Positions 25,850 through 33,975 of a stretch of 64,000 nucleotides of DNA are shown here, piece by piece. Location: positions 1 to 64,000 of the forward strand of contig CAAERQ010000033.1 in assembly GCA_900758475.1 (NCBI GenBank). The letters run 5' to 3'. The notes beneath the pieces were generated by a model. The model ran no database searches, was not told where the DNA came from, and saw only the letters and a program-made list of their open reading frames with translations. Positions within the stretch are counted from its first letter, which is position 1, and the number at the start of each line of letters is the position of its first letter. This DNA is from an uncultured Collinsella sp. (GTDB lineage: Bacteria > Actinomycetota > Coriobacteriia > Coriobacteriales > Coriobacteriaceae). The translations under genes were made by a program, and so were the position numbers.

Positions 25850-25883
25850 GTTTCCGAACAATTTTGTCTTAGTGTTCGGAAAC
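25850..25883. promoter_or_regulatory. Operator-like inverted repeat upstream of larB
   Basis: Perfect 11-bp arms gtttccgaaca (25850-25860) and tgttcggaaac (25873-25883), 12-nt spacer. A TAGACT -10 candidate at 25899-25904 puts the right arm over the -35 position. The TetR gene at the end of the larB operon is a candidate ligand-sensing partner. It could alternatively act as a serB terminator, but it has no T tract. Confidence 0.55.
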
Positions 25884-25927
25884 ATACCCTTTGAGTGCTA
25901 GACTTTGCGCCGTCGAAGGGAACATAT

Positions 25928-26710
25928 ATGGATAAGCGAGATCTTGAGCAGCTGCTGAGCGATGTTGCCGGCGGATCAGTCACCCCTGCCGACGCCCTTA
26001 CACGCATCCAGACGGCTCCGACCGCCGATTTGGGCTTTGCTCAGCTCGATCTTTCGCGCGGGGTGCGCCAGGGAGCCGGCGAGGTTGTCTACGGTGCCGG
26101 TAAAACCGCCGAGCAGATTGCCGCCATTATCAAAGCATTACTCGATGCCGGCCAGGAGCGCATCCTGGTCACACGCTTGGATGCCGAAAAAGCCGCGCGC
26201 ACCGCTGAGCTTCTCGGCAACGACATCGACCTGGGATATGTCCCGGACGCACAGCTCGCCCTCGTGGGCGGCAAGCCCTCCCCCACCGGCAACGGACGCA
26301 TCGTCGTCGCCTGCGCCGGCACGAGCGACTTGCCCGTCGCCGAGGAAGCCGCGTTGACGGCCGAGTTCTATGGCAACGTGGTCGACCGCCTCTACGACGT
26401 GGGTGTCGCCGGCCTGCACCGCCTGCTCGCGCATGCCGAAAAACTTGCCCAGGCGCAGGTGATCATTGCCGTCGCCGGCATGGAGGGCGCGTTGGCGAGC
26501 GTTATCGGCGGCCTGGTGAGCTGTCCGGTCATCGCCGTTCCCACCAGCGTGGGCTACGGCGCAAGTTTTGGTGGCGTGGCCGCACTGCTCGCCATGCTCA
26601 ACTCCTGCGCCAGCGGCGTTTCAGTCGTCAACATCGACAATGGCTTCGGCGCCGCCTACCAGGCAAGTCTTATCAATCATTTGAGCGCCGGCACGCCCTG
26701 CGCCCGTTAA
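25928..26710 (+). CDS. larB: LarB, nickel-pincer cofactor carboxylase
   Basis: 260 residues. LarB carboxylates and hydrolyses nicotinic acid adenine dinucleotide as the first step of the nickel-pincer nucleotide cofactor of lactate racemase. Visible features are the N-terminal helical part (DLEQLLSDVAGGSVTPADAL), the RQGAGEVVYGAGKTAEQIAA segment, and the PurE-like core with CAGTSDLPVAEEAALTAEF and PTSVGYGASFGGVAALLAML ending in NIDNGFGAAY. The start at 25928 follows GAAGGGAACATAT. First gene of a larB-larC-tetR unit. Confidence 0.95.
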   Translation: MDKRDLEQLLSDVAGGSVTPADALTRIQTAPTADLGFAQLDLSRGVRQGAGEVVYGAGKTAEQIAAIIKALLDAGQERILVTRLDAEKAARTAELLGNDIDLGYVPDAQLALVGGKPSPTGNGRIVVACAGTSDLPVAEEAALTAEFYGNVVDRLYDVGVAGLHRLLAHAEKLAQAQVIIAVAGMEGALASVIGGLVSCPVIAVPTSVGYGASFGGVAALLAMLNSCASGVSVVNIDNGFGAAYQASLINHLSAGTPCAR

Positions 26711-26720
26711 GGAGCATTCT

Positions 26721-27629
26721 ATGTCCAACCATCAGCACACGCTTATCATCGACGGCACCTCGGGCATCAGCGGCGACATGACCGTCGCAGCCCTGCTCGA
26801 CCTGGGCGCCAGCGAGGAGCACCTGCGCGAACAGCTCGCCACGCTGCCGGTCGGCGGCTTTGAGATTGCCGTCACCCGCGTAAACAAGCATGGCATCGAC
26901 GCCTGCGACTTTGACGTTCAGCTGGCAGAGGAGCTCGAGAACCATGATCACGACATGGCCTGGCTCTACGGCAACGAAGCAGCTGGCGAGCACACACATG
27001 AGCATGAGCATCATGATCATGGCGAACACGAACACGAGCACCGCCATGAGCACGCACATGGCCACGACCACGACCACGAGGGTCACCATCACGCCCACCA
27101 CCATCACCACCGCTCTTTGGCCGATGTCACGACGATCATCGACGGCTCACAGCTAAGCGATGGCGCCAAGCGACGCGCGATCGCCATCTTTACCGCGCTC
27201 GCCGCCGCCGAGGCCAAGGCTCACGGCAAAACGCCCGAGACAGTCATGTTCCACGAGGTAGGCGCCATCGATTCCATCGTCGACGTCTGCTCGGTCGCCA
27301 TCTGCCTCGATGACCTGGGTATCGAGGATATTGTTGTCGAGTCGCTCTCCGAGGGTCACGGCACCATCCACTGTGCCCACGGCTTTATGCCCATCCCGGT
27401 GCCCGCCGTCGTCAACCTATGCCAAGCAGGCAATATCGCCCTCACGCCCGCACCGGTCGCCGGCGAGCTCGTGACGCCCACGGGCGCCGCCATCGTCGCC
27501 GCACTGCGTACGTCCGAGCACCTGCCAGTCCGCTACCGCATCGAGGCCGTCGGCTACGGCGCCGGCAAGCGCCCCTACGAGGGCTGCTCCGGCACGCTCC
27601 GCTGCCTGCTCGTTCACGCGGACGCATAG
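26721..27629 (+). CDS. larC: LarC-type nickel insertion protein, N-terminal (LarC1) part only
   Basis: 302 residues. It begins with the LarC signature DGTSGISGDMTVAALLDLGA and has HEVGAIDSIVDV, GTIHCAHGFMPIPVPAVVNL and GELVTPTGAAIVAAL. A His-rich stretch at about residues 74-132 (dozens of His with Glu and Asp) should bind or store nickel. The frame ends right after the GYGAGKRPYEG segment, where full-length LarC continues into the LarC2 domain that carries the CTP-dependent cyclometallase part. No LarC2 sequence follows in any frame before the TetR gene. Lies 10 nt after larB, 2 nt before tetR. Confidence 0.85.
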   Translation: MSNHQHTLIIDGTSGISGDMTVAALLDLGASEEHLREQLATLPVGGFEIAVTRVNKHGIDACDFDVQLAEELENHDHDMAWLYGNEAAGEHTHEHEHHDHGEHEHEHRHEHAHGHDHDHEGHHHAHHHHHRSLADVTTIIDGSQLSDGAKRRAIAIFTALAAAEAKAHGKTPETVMFHEVGAIDSIVDVCSVAICLDDLGIEDIVVESLSEGHGTIHCAHGFMPIPVPAVVNLCQAGNIALTPAPVAGELVTPTGAAIVAALRTSEHLPVRYRIEAVGYGAGKRPYEGCSGTLRCLLVHADA

Positions 27630-27631
27630 CC

Positions 27632-28171
27632 ATGGACGCCCGCAAGGCAAAAAGCCGCGCCGCCATCGTTTCGGCATTCTCCGAATTGCTGTGCGAAGAA
27701 GACTACGGCAAGATCACCGTCGGCGACATCATCGCACGCGCTCACGTAGGCCGCGCGACATTCTACGGTCTCTTTAAGAGCAAAGACGACCTACTGTCCG
27801 AGCTCGTGAGCGACATCTGCACCCACGCCCTCGACGACGATGGCACACCACTCGACGACCCACTCGTGCAGGTCGAGCATATCCTCAACAACCTCTGGGA
27901 GCGTCGCCAGGGTGTTCGAGCCCTCGTAGCCGGCGCCGGCTCACGCGTCTTCGCCGACAGCCTCCGCAAGACCATCATGTCACGAGCAGCCGAAACCGTC
28001 CCCGTCGACCCCGCAGGCCCCGCCGGCACCATGGACCGCAGCTTCTTACTACACCACATAGCCTCAAGCTTCGTAGCCACCGTCCAATGGTGGGCCTGGC
28101 ACAACTTCCAAGCAGACAAAACCGACGTAGCAAAAGACTACCTCTCAGCCATAAAGCCCCTCTTCAACTAA
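27632..28171 (+). CDS. TetR-family regulator of the lar region
   Basis: 179 residues. The N-terminal TetR HTH (RAAIVSAFSELLCEEDYGKI then TVGDIIARAHVGRATFYGLF) is followed by a helical ligand domain ending in SFVATVQWWAWHNFQADKTD. The start ATG is 2 nt after the larC stop with little Shine-Dalgarno of its own, so translation is probably coupled. Being last in the larB-larC unit, it may control that operon through the 11-bp inverted repeat upstream of larB. The inducer is presumably lactate-related, by context only. Confidence 0.85.
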   Translation: MDARKAKSRAAIVSAFSELLCEEDYGKITVGDIIARAHVGRATFYGLFKSKDDLLSELVSDICTHALDDDGTPLDDPLVQVEHILNNLWERRQGVRALVAGAGSRVFADSLRKTIMSRAAETVPVDPAGPAGTMDRSFLLHHIASSFVATVQWWAWHNFQADKTDVAKDYLSAIKPLFN

Positions 28172-28330
28172 GTAAGAAGCTCATCCCAAAGTTCCGCCCC
28201 AACCCAAAGCACAATCCATCCCAAAGTGTCGACAGAAGCCCAACGCCCCTACCAGCAACAAGCCCCTCCCATCCAAATTCAGATATATATTGGGTTGCTT
28301 GTACGAACGCAACAAAGACCCCGCAGCCGT

Positions 28331-28445
28331 CCGCATGGGGTAACTTCCCAGCGCACTCCGCAGGACGCAAAAAGGCTCGCCGCACAAAGTGCGCGGCGAG
28401 CCTTTTTGCATGTCCGAGGACGCGCTGGGAAGTTACCCCATGCGG
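28331..28445. repeat. Palindromic terminator element with 24-bp arms (type P, copy 1)
   Basis: Perfect 24-bp outer arms (28331-28354 and 28422-28445), then tccgcaggac (28357-28366) facing gtccgagga (28412-28420), then a 15-bp bidirectional terminator stem (28369-28383 and 28393-28407) with A/T runs. It separates the convergent tetR and larD genes. The preceding 28172-28330 holds no gene or clear signal. Same architecture as 30755-30881. Confidence 0.8.
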
Positions 28446-28471
28446 CCAGCGGACAACTATGTAGCCTTGGA

Positions 28472-29203
28472 CTAGAACATGCCCAAGAAACCATGCACAA
28501 ACAGTGCGGCCAGAACGGCACCGACAAACGGTGCGATGCCAGGAACGAGCAGGCCGTACTTCCAGTTGTTGTCAGCCTTGTGCTTAATCGGCAGCACCTG
28601 ATAGGCCATGCGAGGACCAAGGTCACGAGCCTGGTTCATGGCAAAGCCGGTGATGCCGCCCATGCCCATACCAACGGCCCAAACGATCAGACCGACGCAG
28701 ATAGCGAGCATCAAAACGTTCTCGCCGGCGCGGCTAGCAGCAGCAAGGATGGCGCTGATGAACACGAAGGTGCAGATAGCCTCGCAGAAGAAGTTGCGGG
28801 CATAGTTCGTACCCTCGGTGGTGGGGTTGGTCGAGAAGATATTGCGCTGGGCAATGGGGTCGACGACGCCCTCGGAAGCCTTGAACTCATCGGCATACAT
28901 GAGCCATGCGATGCAGGCGCCCGCGAAGCCGCCAAGCATATCGGCAAGCATGAAGGGAATGCAGCTGTTCCACGGCACCAGGCCTACGATGCACTGGGCA
29001 AGCACCATAGCCGGGTTCATGCACACGGCGCCGCCAAAGACAAACAGGCAGACCGAGATGCCAAAAGACCAGGTGGTGATGGCAAACATGTGGCCGGAGC
29101 CCTGATACTTGGTGCCCTTGAGCACAGTATCACAGTGCACGCCCACGCCAAAGATAATCATGAGGGCCGTTGCGCCGAATTCGCAGAGGAGTTTGGTAAG
29201 CAT
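28472..29203 (-). CDS. larD: MIP/aquaporin-family channel, LarD-like (lactate or glycerol)
   Basis: 243 residues with six hydrophobic spans and the two half-helix loops of the MIP family. The first loop is regular (GGAVCMNPAMVLAQ). The second reads GFAMNQARDLGPR, so NPA has become NQA. In Lactiplantibacillus plantarum the lar operon contains larD, an aquaglyceroporin that passes lactic acid; the position directly after larA supports the same role here. The start at 29203 follows GATAAGGTTTT, 49 nt after the larA stop. Function as a lactate channel is inference from the neighbour. Confidence 0.85.
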   Translation of the reverse strand: MLTKLLCEFGATALMIIFGVGVHCDTVLKGTKYQGSGHMFAITTWSFGISVCLFVFGGAVCMNPAMVLAQCIVGLVPWNSCIPFMLADMLGGFAGACIAWLMYADEFKASEGVVDPIAQRNIFSTNPTTEGTNYARNFFCEAICTFVFISAILAAASRAGENVLMLAICVGLIVWAVGMGMGGITGFAMNQARDLGPRMAYQVLPIKHKADNNWKYGLLVPGIAPFVGAVLAALFVHGFLGMF

Positions 29204-29252
29204 AAAACCTTATCTTTCTTGTCGGTTATAAACGATTCGTTTAGGCCGCGCA

Positions 29253-30530
29253 CTAGTGCTGCGCGACGACAACACCCAGGCCATCGGGAATGACGGCCAC
29301 CTTGGCGTCAGCACCCTTCATCTCAAAGGCGAGCTTGAGCGCCTCCTCGAGGGTGTTAACCGGCGTCATGTGCATATCCTTAATCATCTGGTGATCGCAC
29401 AGGTCGGTAACCATGATCACAGGGTGATGTGCCAGGATGCGGGCGAAAATCTGGCTCGTCCACTGATCGGGCAGGGTCTCGTCCTTGGGACGATCGATGC
29501 AGGCACGCTCAAACTCTGCCGGATCGTTGTCAGCGATGTTGTGATAGAAGCCCTCGCCACCGTGACCGTCGGCACAACCGGCAACGTCGATAATCACACC
29601 GCCCTCGGGAAGCGTGGCCTCGGCAGAGCACATGCCCTTCACGGCCTGGTAGATGTTCTGGTCGAGCGGGTAGCCGCCGTTGGTGGTGATGGCAATCTCG
29701 CACTCGACGGACTCAACGCCTGCAAGGCTCTTCACGAACTCGCAGCCAGCCTCGTGTGCCTTGTGAATGTCGCCGGCGAAGGAGCCGATGACCTCATGCT
29801 TGCCGTTGAGCACAACGTTCAGCACAAAGGCAAGGTGAGCCATCTCGGCAGCGGCAAACATGTCCTCGCTCACGTGGTTGTGGCACAGGTTGCCGGCGCG
29901 CGAATGAGAATCGTTCACAAACTGGCCGTTGTGGTTGTACATGATGGTCTTGTAGCTGGCGATGCCAGGAAGGACGGACTTGCGGCTGCCAGAGAAACCG
30001 GCAAAGAAATGCGGCTCAATGAAGCCCTCGGCAAGCAGCAGATCGCAATCGGCAGCAATCTTGTTGATGATGCACTCGCCACCAGAAGGCAGGGTGCCGA
30101 TCTTTTTCATCATGCTGTCGTCAGTCGCGACGTGCATAACGATTTCCTCGTTGGCAACGATCTCCTCGCCGTACTTGTTGACGAGCTCCTCGTGCGTCGA
30201 CGGACGATGCATACCTGTAGCAACCAGAATGCGAACGCGCGCCTCAGGCGCAGCGGAGTGGATGTGATGCAGCAGAATAGGCATCGTCACACGCGAGGGA
30301 ACGGGGCGCGTATGGTCGGAGCTAATGATGACAATATCCTTCTTGCCAGCACAAAGCTCCTCGAGCGAAGGTGAGCCATAAGGGTTGGCAAGCGACTCCT
30401 CTACCAGTTCTTCCTGCGATTTCGTGGTCTTAAACTCGTTTTGATGACCTTCCATCACACCTGCGAAGTTCTTATCCTCGAGCTCCAGATGCAACGTCTT
30501 GTGGTCAAACGGCAGTTCACATTCAAACAA
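29253..30530 (-). CDS. larA: Nickel-dependent lactate racemase
   Basis: 425 residues from a TTG start at 30530. That start is chosen because it puts His108 (GMHR), His174 (EPHFF), Lys184 (SGSRKS) and His200 (YNHNG) at exactly the positions known from the Lactiplantibacillus plantarum enzyme, whose Lys184 carries the pincer cofactor and His200 binds nickel. The open frame runs on to 30671 without similarity to LarA. AAGGAAGAGGG lies upstream of the TTG. Interconverts D- and L-lactate using the cofactor made by LarB, LarC and LarE. larD follows; larB and larC are on the other strand 1.1 kb away; larE is not in the window. Confidence 0.93.
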   Translation of the reverse strand: MFECELPFDHKTLHLELEDKNFAGVMEGHQNEFKTTKSQEELVEESLANPYGSPSLEELCAGKKDIVIISSDHTRPVPSRVTMPILLHHIHSAAPEARVRILVATGMHRPSTHEELVNKYGEEIVANEEIVMHVATDDSMMKKIGTLPSGGECIINKIAADCDLLLAEGFIEPHFFAGFSGSRKSVLPGIASYKTIMYNHNGQFVNDSHSRAGNLCHNHVSEDMFAAAEMAHLAFVLNVVLNGKHEVIGSFAGDIHKAHEAGCEFVKSLAGVESVECEIAITTNGGYPLDQNIYQAVKGMCSAEATLPEGGVIIDVAGCADGHGGEGFYHNIADNDPAEFERACIDRPKDETLPDQWTSQIFARILAHHPVIMVTDLCDHQMIKDMHMTPVNTLEEALKLAFEMKGADAKVAVIPDGLGVVVAQH

Positions 30531-30658
30531 TGACGAGCGCCCTCTTCCTTTCAACTGACACACTAGATAAACCGTTGGAAGGATACGCCGCTCACCGAAA
30601 AACGCCACCGTCCACCGAGTCGTTAACATAACGTTCATATTTGACCCACAACAAAACG

Positions 30659-30684
30659 GCCGCGACCCCAAACGAGACCGCGGC
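30659..30684 (-). terminator. Second terminator between ppc and larA
   Basis: Stem gccgcg...cgcggc with partial pairing inside. The minus strand continues CGTTTTGTTGTG. It follows the large palindrome at 30755-30881 in the ppc direction. The remaining larA leader (30531-30650) shows no clear promoter. Confidence 0.6.
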
Positions 30685-30754
30685 AGCTACAGTCGTAAGG
30701 CGAGAAGCGCACAATTCTTCTCCTCAGCTTTAATCCCCGAAGACCGAAGACGAA

Positions 30755-30881
30755 GGGACCCGATGGGTTTCCCTCTGAATGCATTCCGCAGCACGAAGCC
30801 CCCTTATCCGCAGCTCCGAAGGAGCAGGATAAGGGGGCTTCAAGTGCGAGGACGCATTCAGAGGGAAACCCATCGGGTCCC
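30755..30881. repeat. Palindromic terminator element with 28-bp arms (type P, copy 2)
   Basis: Perfect 28-bp outer arms (30755-30782 and 30854-30881), tccgcagcac (30785-30794) facing gtgcgagga (30844-30852), and a 15-bp inner stem (30795-30809 and 30827-30841) with a nested gctcc/ggagc hairpin. It lies 24 nt beyond the ppc stop and probably ends ppc transcription. Arm sequences are unrelated to copy 1. Confidence 0.8.
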
Positions 30882-30904
30882 GGTGAGAGCCACAGGGCTA
30901 TCGA

Positions 30905-33718
30905 TTACCCCGTGTTCTGCAAACCTGCCGAGACGCCGGTCACAGTCGAAAGAATCAGGCTCATGTACTCGGCCTTCTTCTCCTCGGCCATCTCATCCTG
31001 GTTCATACGCACCTCGCGAAGGGCGCGGACCTGGGCGATGGACAGGGCGTCAACGTAGGGGTTACGCACGCGAACGGCGCAGCCGAGCACGCGGCGGCGC
31101 TGCAGCGGCCACTCGTCACCGACGATGGCAAGGACCCACTTACGGGTGAGCTGCATCTCGGTGAAGACCTTCTCGGACAGATCCTGGCGATCGCCCAGGT
31201 GCAGATACATCTTGGCGATGCGCTGGTCGGTCTTGGCGATCGACATCTCGATGTTGTCGATAAAGGTGCGGAAGAACGGCCACTCCTGGTAGGCAGCCTT
31301 AAGCTGGTCCAGATCGCCAAACTGCTCGCAGGCGGTGCCCAGGCCGTACCAAGCGGCCAGGTTAATGCGTGCCTGGCTCCAGCTGAAGATCCACGGAATG
31401 GTACGCAGGTCGTCGAGCGACTTGGCACCCAGGCCGCGCTTGGCGGGACGAGAGCCGATCGGCAGCAAGCCGACCTCGGTCAGCGGAGTCACGGTCGAGA
31501 ACCACGGTGTAAAATCCTCGGTGTTCAGCAGGTCCAGATAGCGCTCGTGGCTTGCGGCGTTAAGCTTCTCGGCCATATCCCAGAACTTCTGCGTGGTCTC
31601 GGTGTTGGTCTTCTCGACGCTCGGGGCCGACTGCAAAAGCGTTGCGGCGGCAACGGACTCAACATGGCGCTGAGCCAGCGTGCGGTTGCCGTAACGGGCA
31701 AAGATGACCTCGCCCTGCTCGGTGAGCTTAAAGAAGCAGTTGACCGAACCCTTGGGCTGCGCCAGCACGGCCTTGTTGGCCGGGCCGCCGCCACGGCCCA
31801 CGGCACCGCCGCGACCGTGCATGAGCACCAGGTCGATATCGTTCTTCTCGGCCCACTTGGCAATGCGCTCCTGCGCGGAGTGCAGCGCGAGCATGGCCGT
31901 GGTAGGACCGGCATCCTTGGAGGAGTCGGAATAGCCCAGCATGACCTCCATGCGGCGGTTGGTCTGGGCAAGGCGCTTTTGCACCACAGGCAGCGTAAGC
32001 ATCTGGTCGAGCACGTCGACGCAGCCCTCGAGGTCCTCGAGCTGCTCGAACAGCGGGATCACGTCGAGCTCGGGGACATCCTCCTCGTGTGCAAAGGACA
32101 GGTGGGCAAGCTCGAAGACGTCGGCCACATGCTGGGCGCTCTTGGTGAACGAGATGATGTAGCGGTGCGCCATCTTCTTGCCGTAGCGCTTTTGGATGGA
32201 ACCGATAGCGCGGAAGGTATCGATGACCTCGCGCGTCATGGGCTGCAGGTCGCCATGGATACCGTTCTCGTGGATATCCTTGAGGGCACGGGCATGCACC
32301 ACGGAGTGCTGACGGAACTCCATCTCGACCATATGGAAGCCGAAGGACTCGACCTGCCAGATGATGGTCTGGACCGGGCCGTAGGCAGCACGGACGGCAC
32401 CGCAGGCGGCCAGCGAGCGCTGGACGACGCGCAGGTCATCCAAGAACTCATCGGCGCTGTGGTACATGGTGTCGGTGATGCGACGCACGGTGGCGTTCAG
32501 ACGGTCGGCCATGACGAGCATGACGGCGCGATGCGGCTCGTGCTCGGAGATCAGCTCGGCACGTGCGGTGTACTGGGTGCTCATCTCGACCTGATGGTTC
32601 CACAGGTTGATGAGCTCGGCAGACGGCTTGCTGTAGGTGGCCTCGAGCGTGAGGTTGCGGCCGATGCGGCGGCACTTGTCCTCGAGCTTGAGCACCATGT
32701 GAGTGAAGTACTTGGCGGCGACTTCGCGGCTCACCTTGGCGGTGACGTTGGGGTTGCCGTCACGGTCGGAACCGATCCAGCTGCCGGGATGGAAGAACGC
32801 CGGGCACAGCGGCGGCACGGTACCGGCCTTATCACCCAGCACCCAGTCGTCAAAACGACGGTAGATAACGGGGATAACGTCGAACAGCGTGTTATCGAAG
32901 ATGTCGATGATGGTATCGGCTTCCTCGACCGGCGTGGGCTTCTTGAGCGCGATGGGGCTCGTACGCACCAGGGCGTCGATCTCCTGCAGCATATGGCGCT
33001 CGTTCTCCACCAGGTCGGAGCCGCCCAGACGCGGACGCTCCTCCAGCAGGTTGGAGATACGGCGAATCTTGCCCTCGACGGCCTTACGACGAGCCTCGGT
33101 GGGATGTGCGGTAAAGACAGGGTGGAACTCAAGCTTGCCGAGCAGCTCGTTGGCACCCTCGACACCCATCTCGTTTACCAACTGGTGATAGGCGACGGTG
33201 AGTTCGTTAGCGGGATCGACCTCGGTATCGGTCGATGCGCCGGCCTCGCGCTCACGCAGCTGCGCGACACGGTAGTTCTCCTCCGACAGGTTAGCCAGAT
33301 GGAAGAAGCTCGTAAAGGCGCGGACGATAACCTGCTGTTTATCGAGCGGCAGGCTGTCGATCAGATCAACGACCTCACGAAACGCCACGGCGGTGGGCTC
33401 GTCGGCAGTGGGCACGCCCTGCTCGTCGACGGACTCGTCGGCAGCGCGGGTGCCGGGGTTTCCGGCGTTGGCCACAATCTCGGCTGTCAAAATCTTGTCG
33501 AACAGGTCCGCGATCTCGGGATCATACTCGCTAAGCACACGGCGCTCCAGGCGCAAGAACAGCGCCAGATTGTCGCGCAGCTCCTCGGGGATCTCGATCT
33601 CGGCGAGACGCTCCTTGGATTCGGCATTCGAGCCGATTCGGTTAACGAGGCGGTTGACCACGGCAGCGACGCGCGCCGCGGCTTCGGGTACAGACTGGTT
33701 GCTTAGGTTCTCAGCCAC
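30905..33718 (-). CDS. ppc: Phosphoenolpyruvate carboxylase
   Basis: About 937 residues. Anaplerotic carboxylation of PEP to oxaloacetate. Key motifs are the first catalytic His in EFHPVFTAHPTEARRKAVEG, the SWIGSDRDGNPNVT loop, the second His in VLMHGRGGAVGRGGGPANKA, and GYSDSSKDAGPTTAML. The C-terminus ends in ILSTVTGVSAGLQNTG, the variant of the QNTG end. Start: an ATG at 33730 is only one base from its Shine-Dalgarno, while GTG at 33718 has GGGAGGAAAC in front, so GTG is preferred. Monocistronic, followed by a large palindromic terminator. Confidence 0.97.
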   Translation of the reverse strand: MAENLSNQSVPEAAARVAAVVNRLVNRIGSNAESKERLAEIEIPEELRDNLALFLRLERRVLSEYDPEIADLFDKILTAEIVANAGNPGTRAADESVDEQGVPTADEPTAVAFREVVDLIDSLPLDKQQVIVRAFTSFFHLANLSEENYRVAQLREREAGASTDTEVDPANELTVAYHQLVNEMGVEGANELLGKLEFHPVFTAHPTEARRKAVEGKIRRISNLLEERPRLGGSDLVENERHMLQEIDALVRTSPIALKKPTPVEEADTIIDIFDNTLFDVIPVIYRRFDDWVLGDKAGTVPPLCPAFFHPGSWIGSDRDGNPNVTAKVSREVAAKYFTHMVLKLEDKCRRIGRNLTLEATYSKPSAELINLWNHQVEMSTQYTARAELISEHEPHRAVMLVMADRLNATVRRITDTMYHSADEFLDDLRVVQRSLAACGAVRAAYGPVQTIIWQVESFGFHMVEMEFRQHSVVHARALKDIHENGIHGDLQPMTREVIDTFRAIGSIQKRYGKKMAHRYIISFTKSAQHVADVFELAHLSFAHEEDVPELDVIPLFEQLEDLEGCVDVLDQMLTLPVVQKRLAQTNRRMEVMLGYSDSSKDAGPTTAMLALHSAQERIAKWAEKNDIDLVLMHGRGGAVGRGGGPANKAVLAQPKGSVNCFFKLTEQGEVIFARYGNRTLAQRHVESVAAATLLQSAPSVEKTNTETTQKFWDMAEKLNAASHERYLDLLNTEDFTPWFSTVTPLTEVGLLPIGSRPAKRGLGAKSLDDLRTIPWIFSWSQARINLAAWYGLGTACEQFGDLDQLKAAYQEWPFFRTFIDNIEMSIAKTDQRIAKMYLHLGDRQDLSEKVFTEMQLTRKWVLAIVGDEWPLQRRRVLGCAVRVRNPYVDALSIAQVRALREVRMNQDEMAEEKKAEYMSLILSTVTGVSAGLQNTG

Positions 33719-33882
33719 GTTTCCTCCCATTCCTCCTTCTATGCACGTAACATGCGGTATTTATTATAGGCACTCGGCAAAAACTTTCGAAGCTGATTGC
33801 GCTTTACCACACAAAAGTATTTTCTGCATTGCAAGGCTTTTTGCCCCAAATGGTCGTATTTCTCGGTGGACGGCATACACAA

Positions 33883-33918
33883 ACGGGGGCATTCCGCATA
33901 AAAGCGAAACACCCCCGT
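33883..33918 (-). terminator. hisS terminator
   Basis: Stem acgggggc...acccccgt with inner ccgc/gcg pairing. The minus strand continues TTTGTGT. Confidence 0.75.
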
Positions 33919-33975
33919 AACAATTACTCTCCATGAGCAGGGCACGTTGGCAGGCCCGCAGCTCAAAAAGATGCG

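Noticed and set aside
26990..27120. Repetitive His codons resembling a tandem repeat or CRISPR-like array
   Set aside because: It is the coding His-rich metal-binding stretch of LarC, in frame throughout; there are no regular spacers.
30763..31149. Plus-strand frame across the second palindrome and the ppc 3' end
   Set aside because: Runs through the palindrome arms and then antisense to ppc; no start signal.
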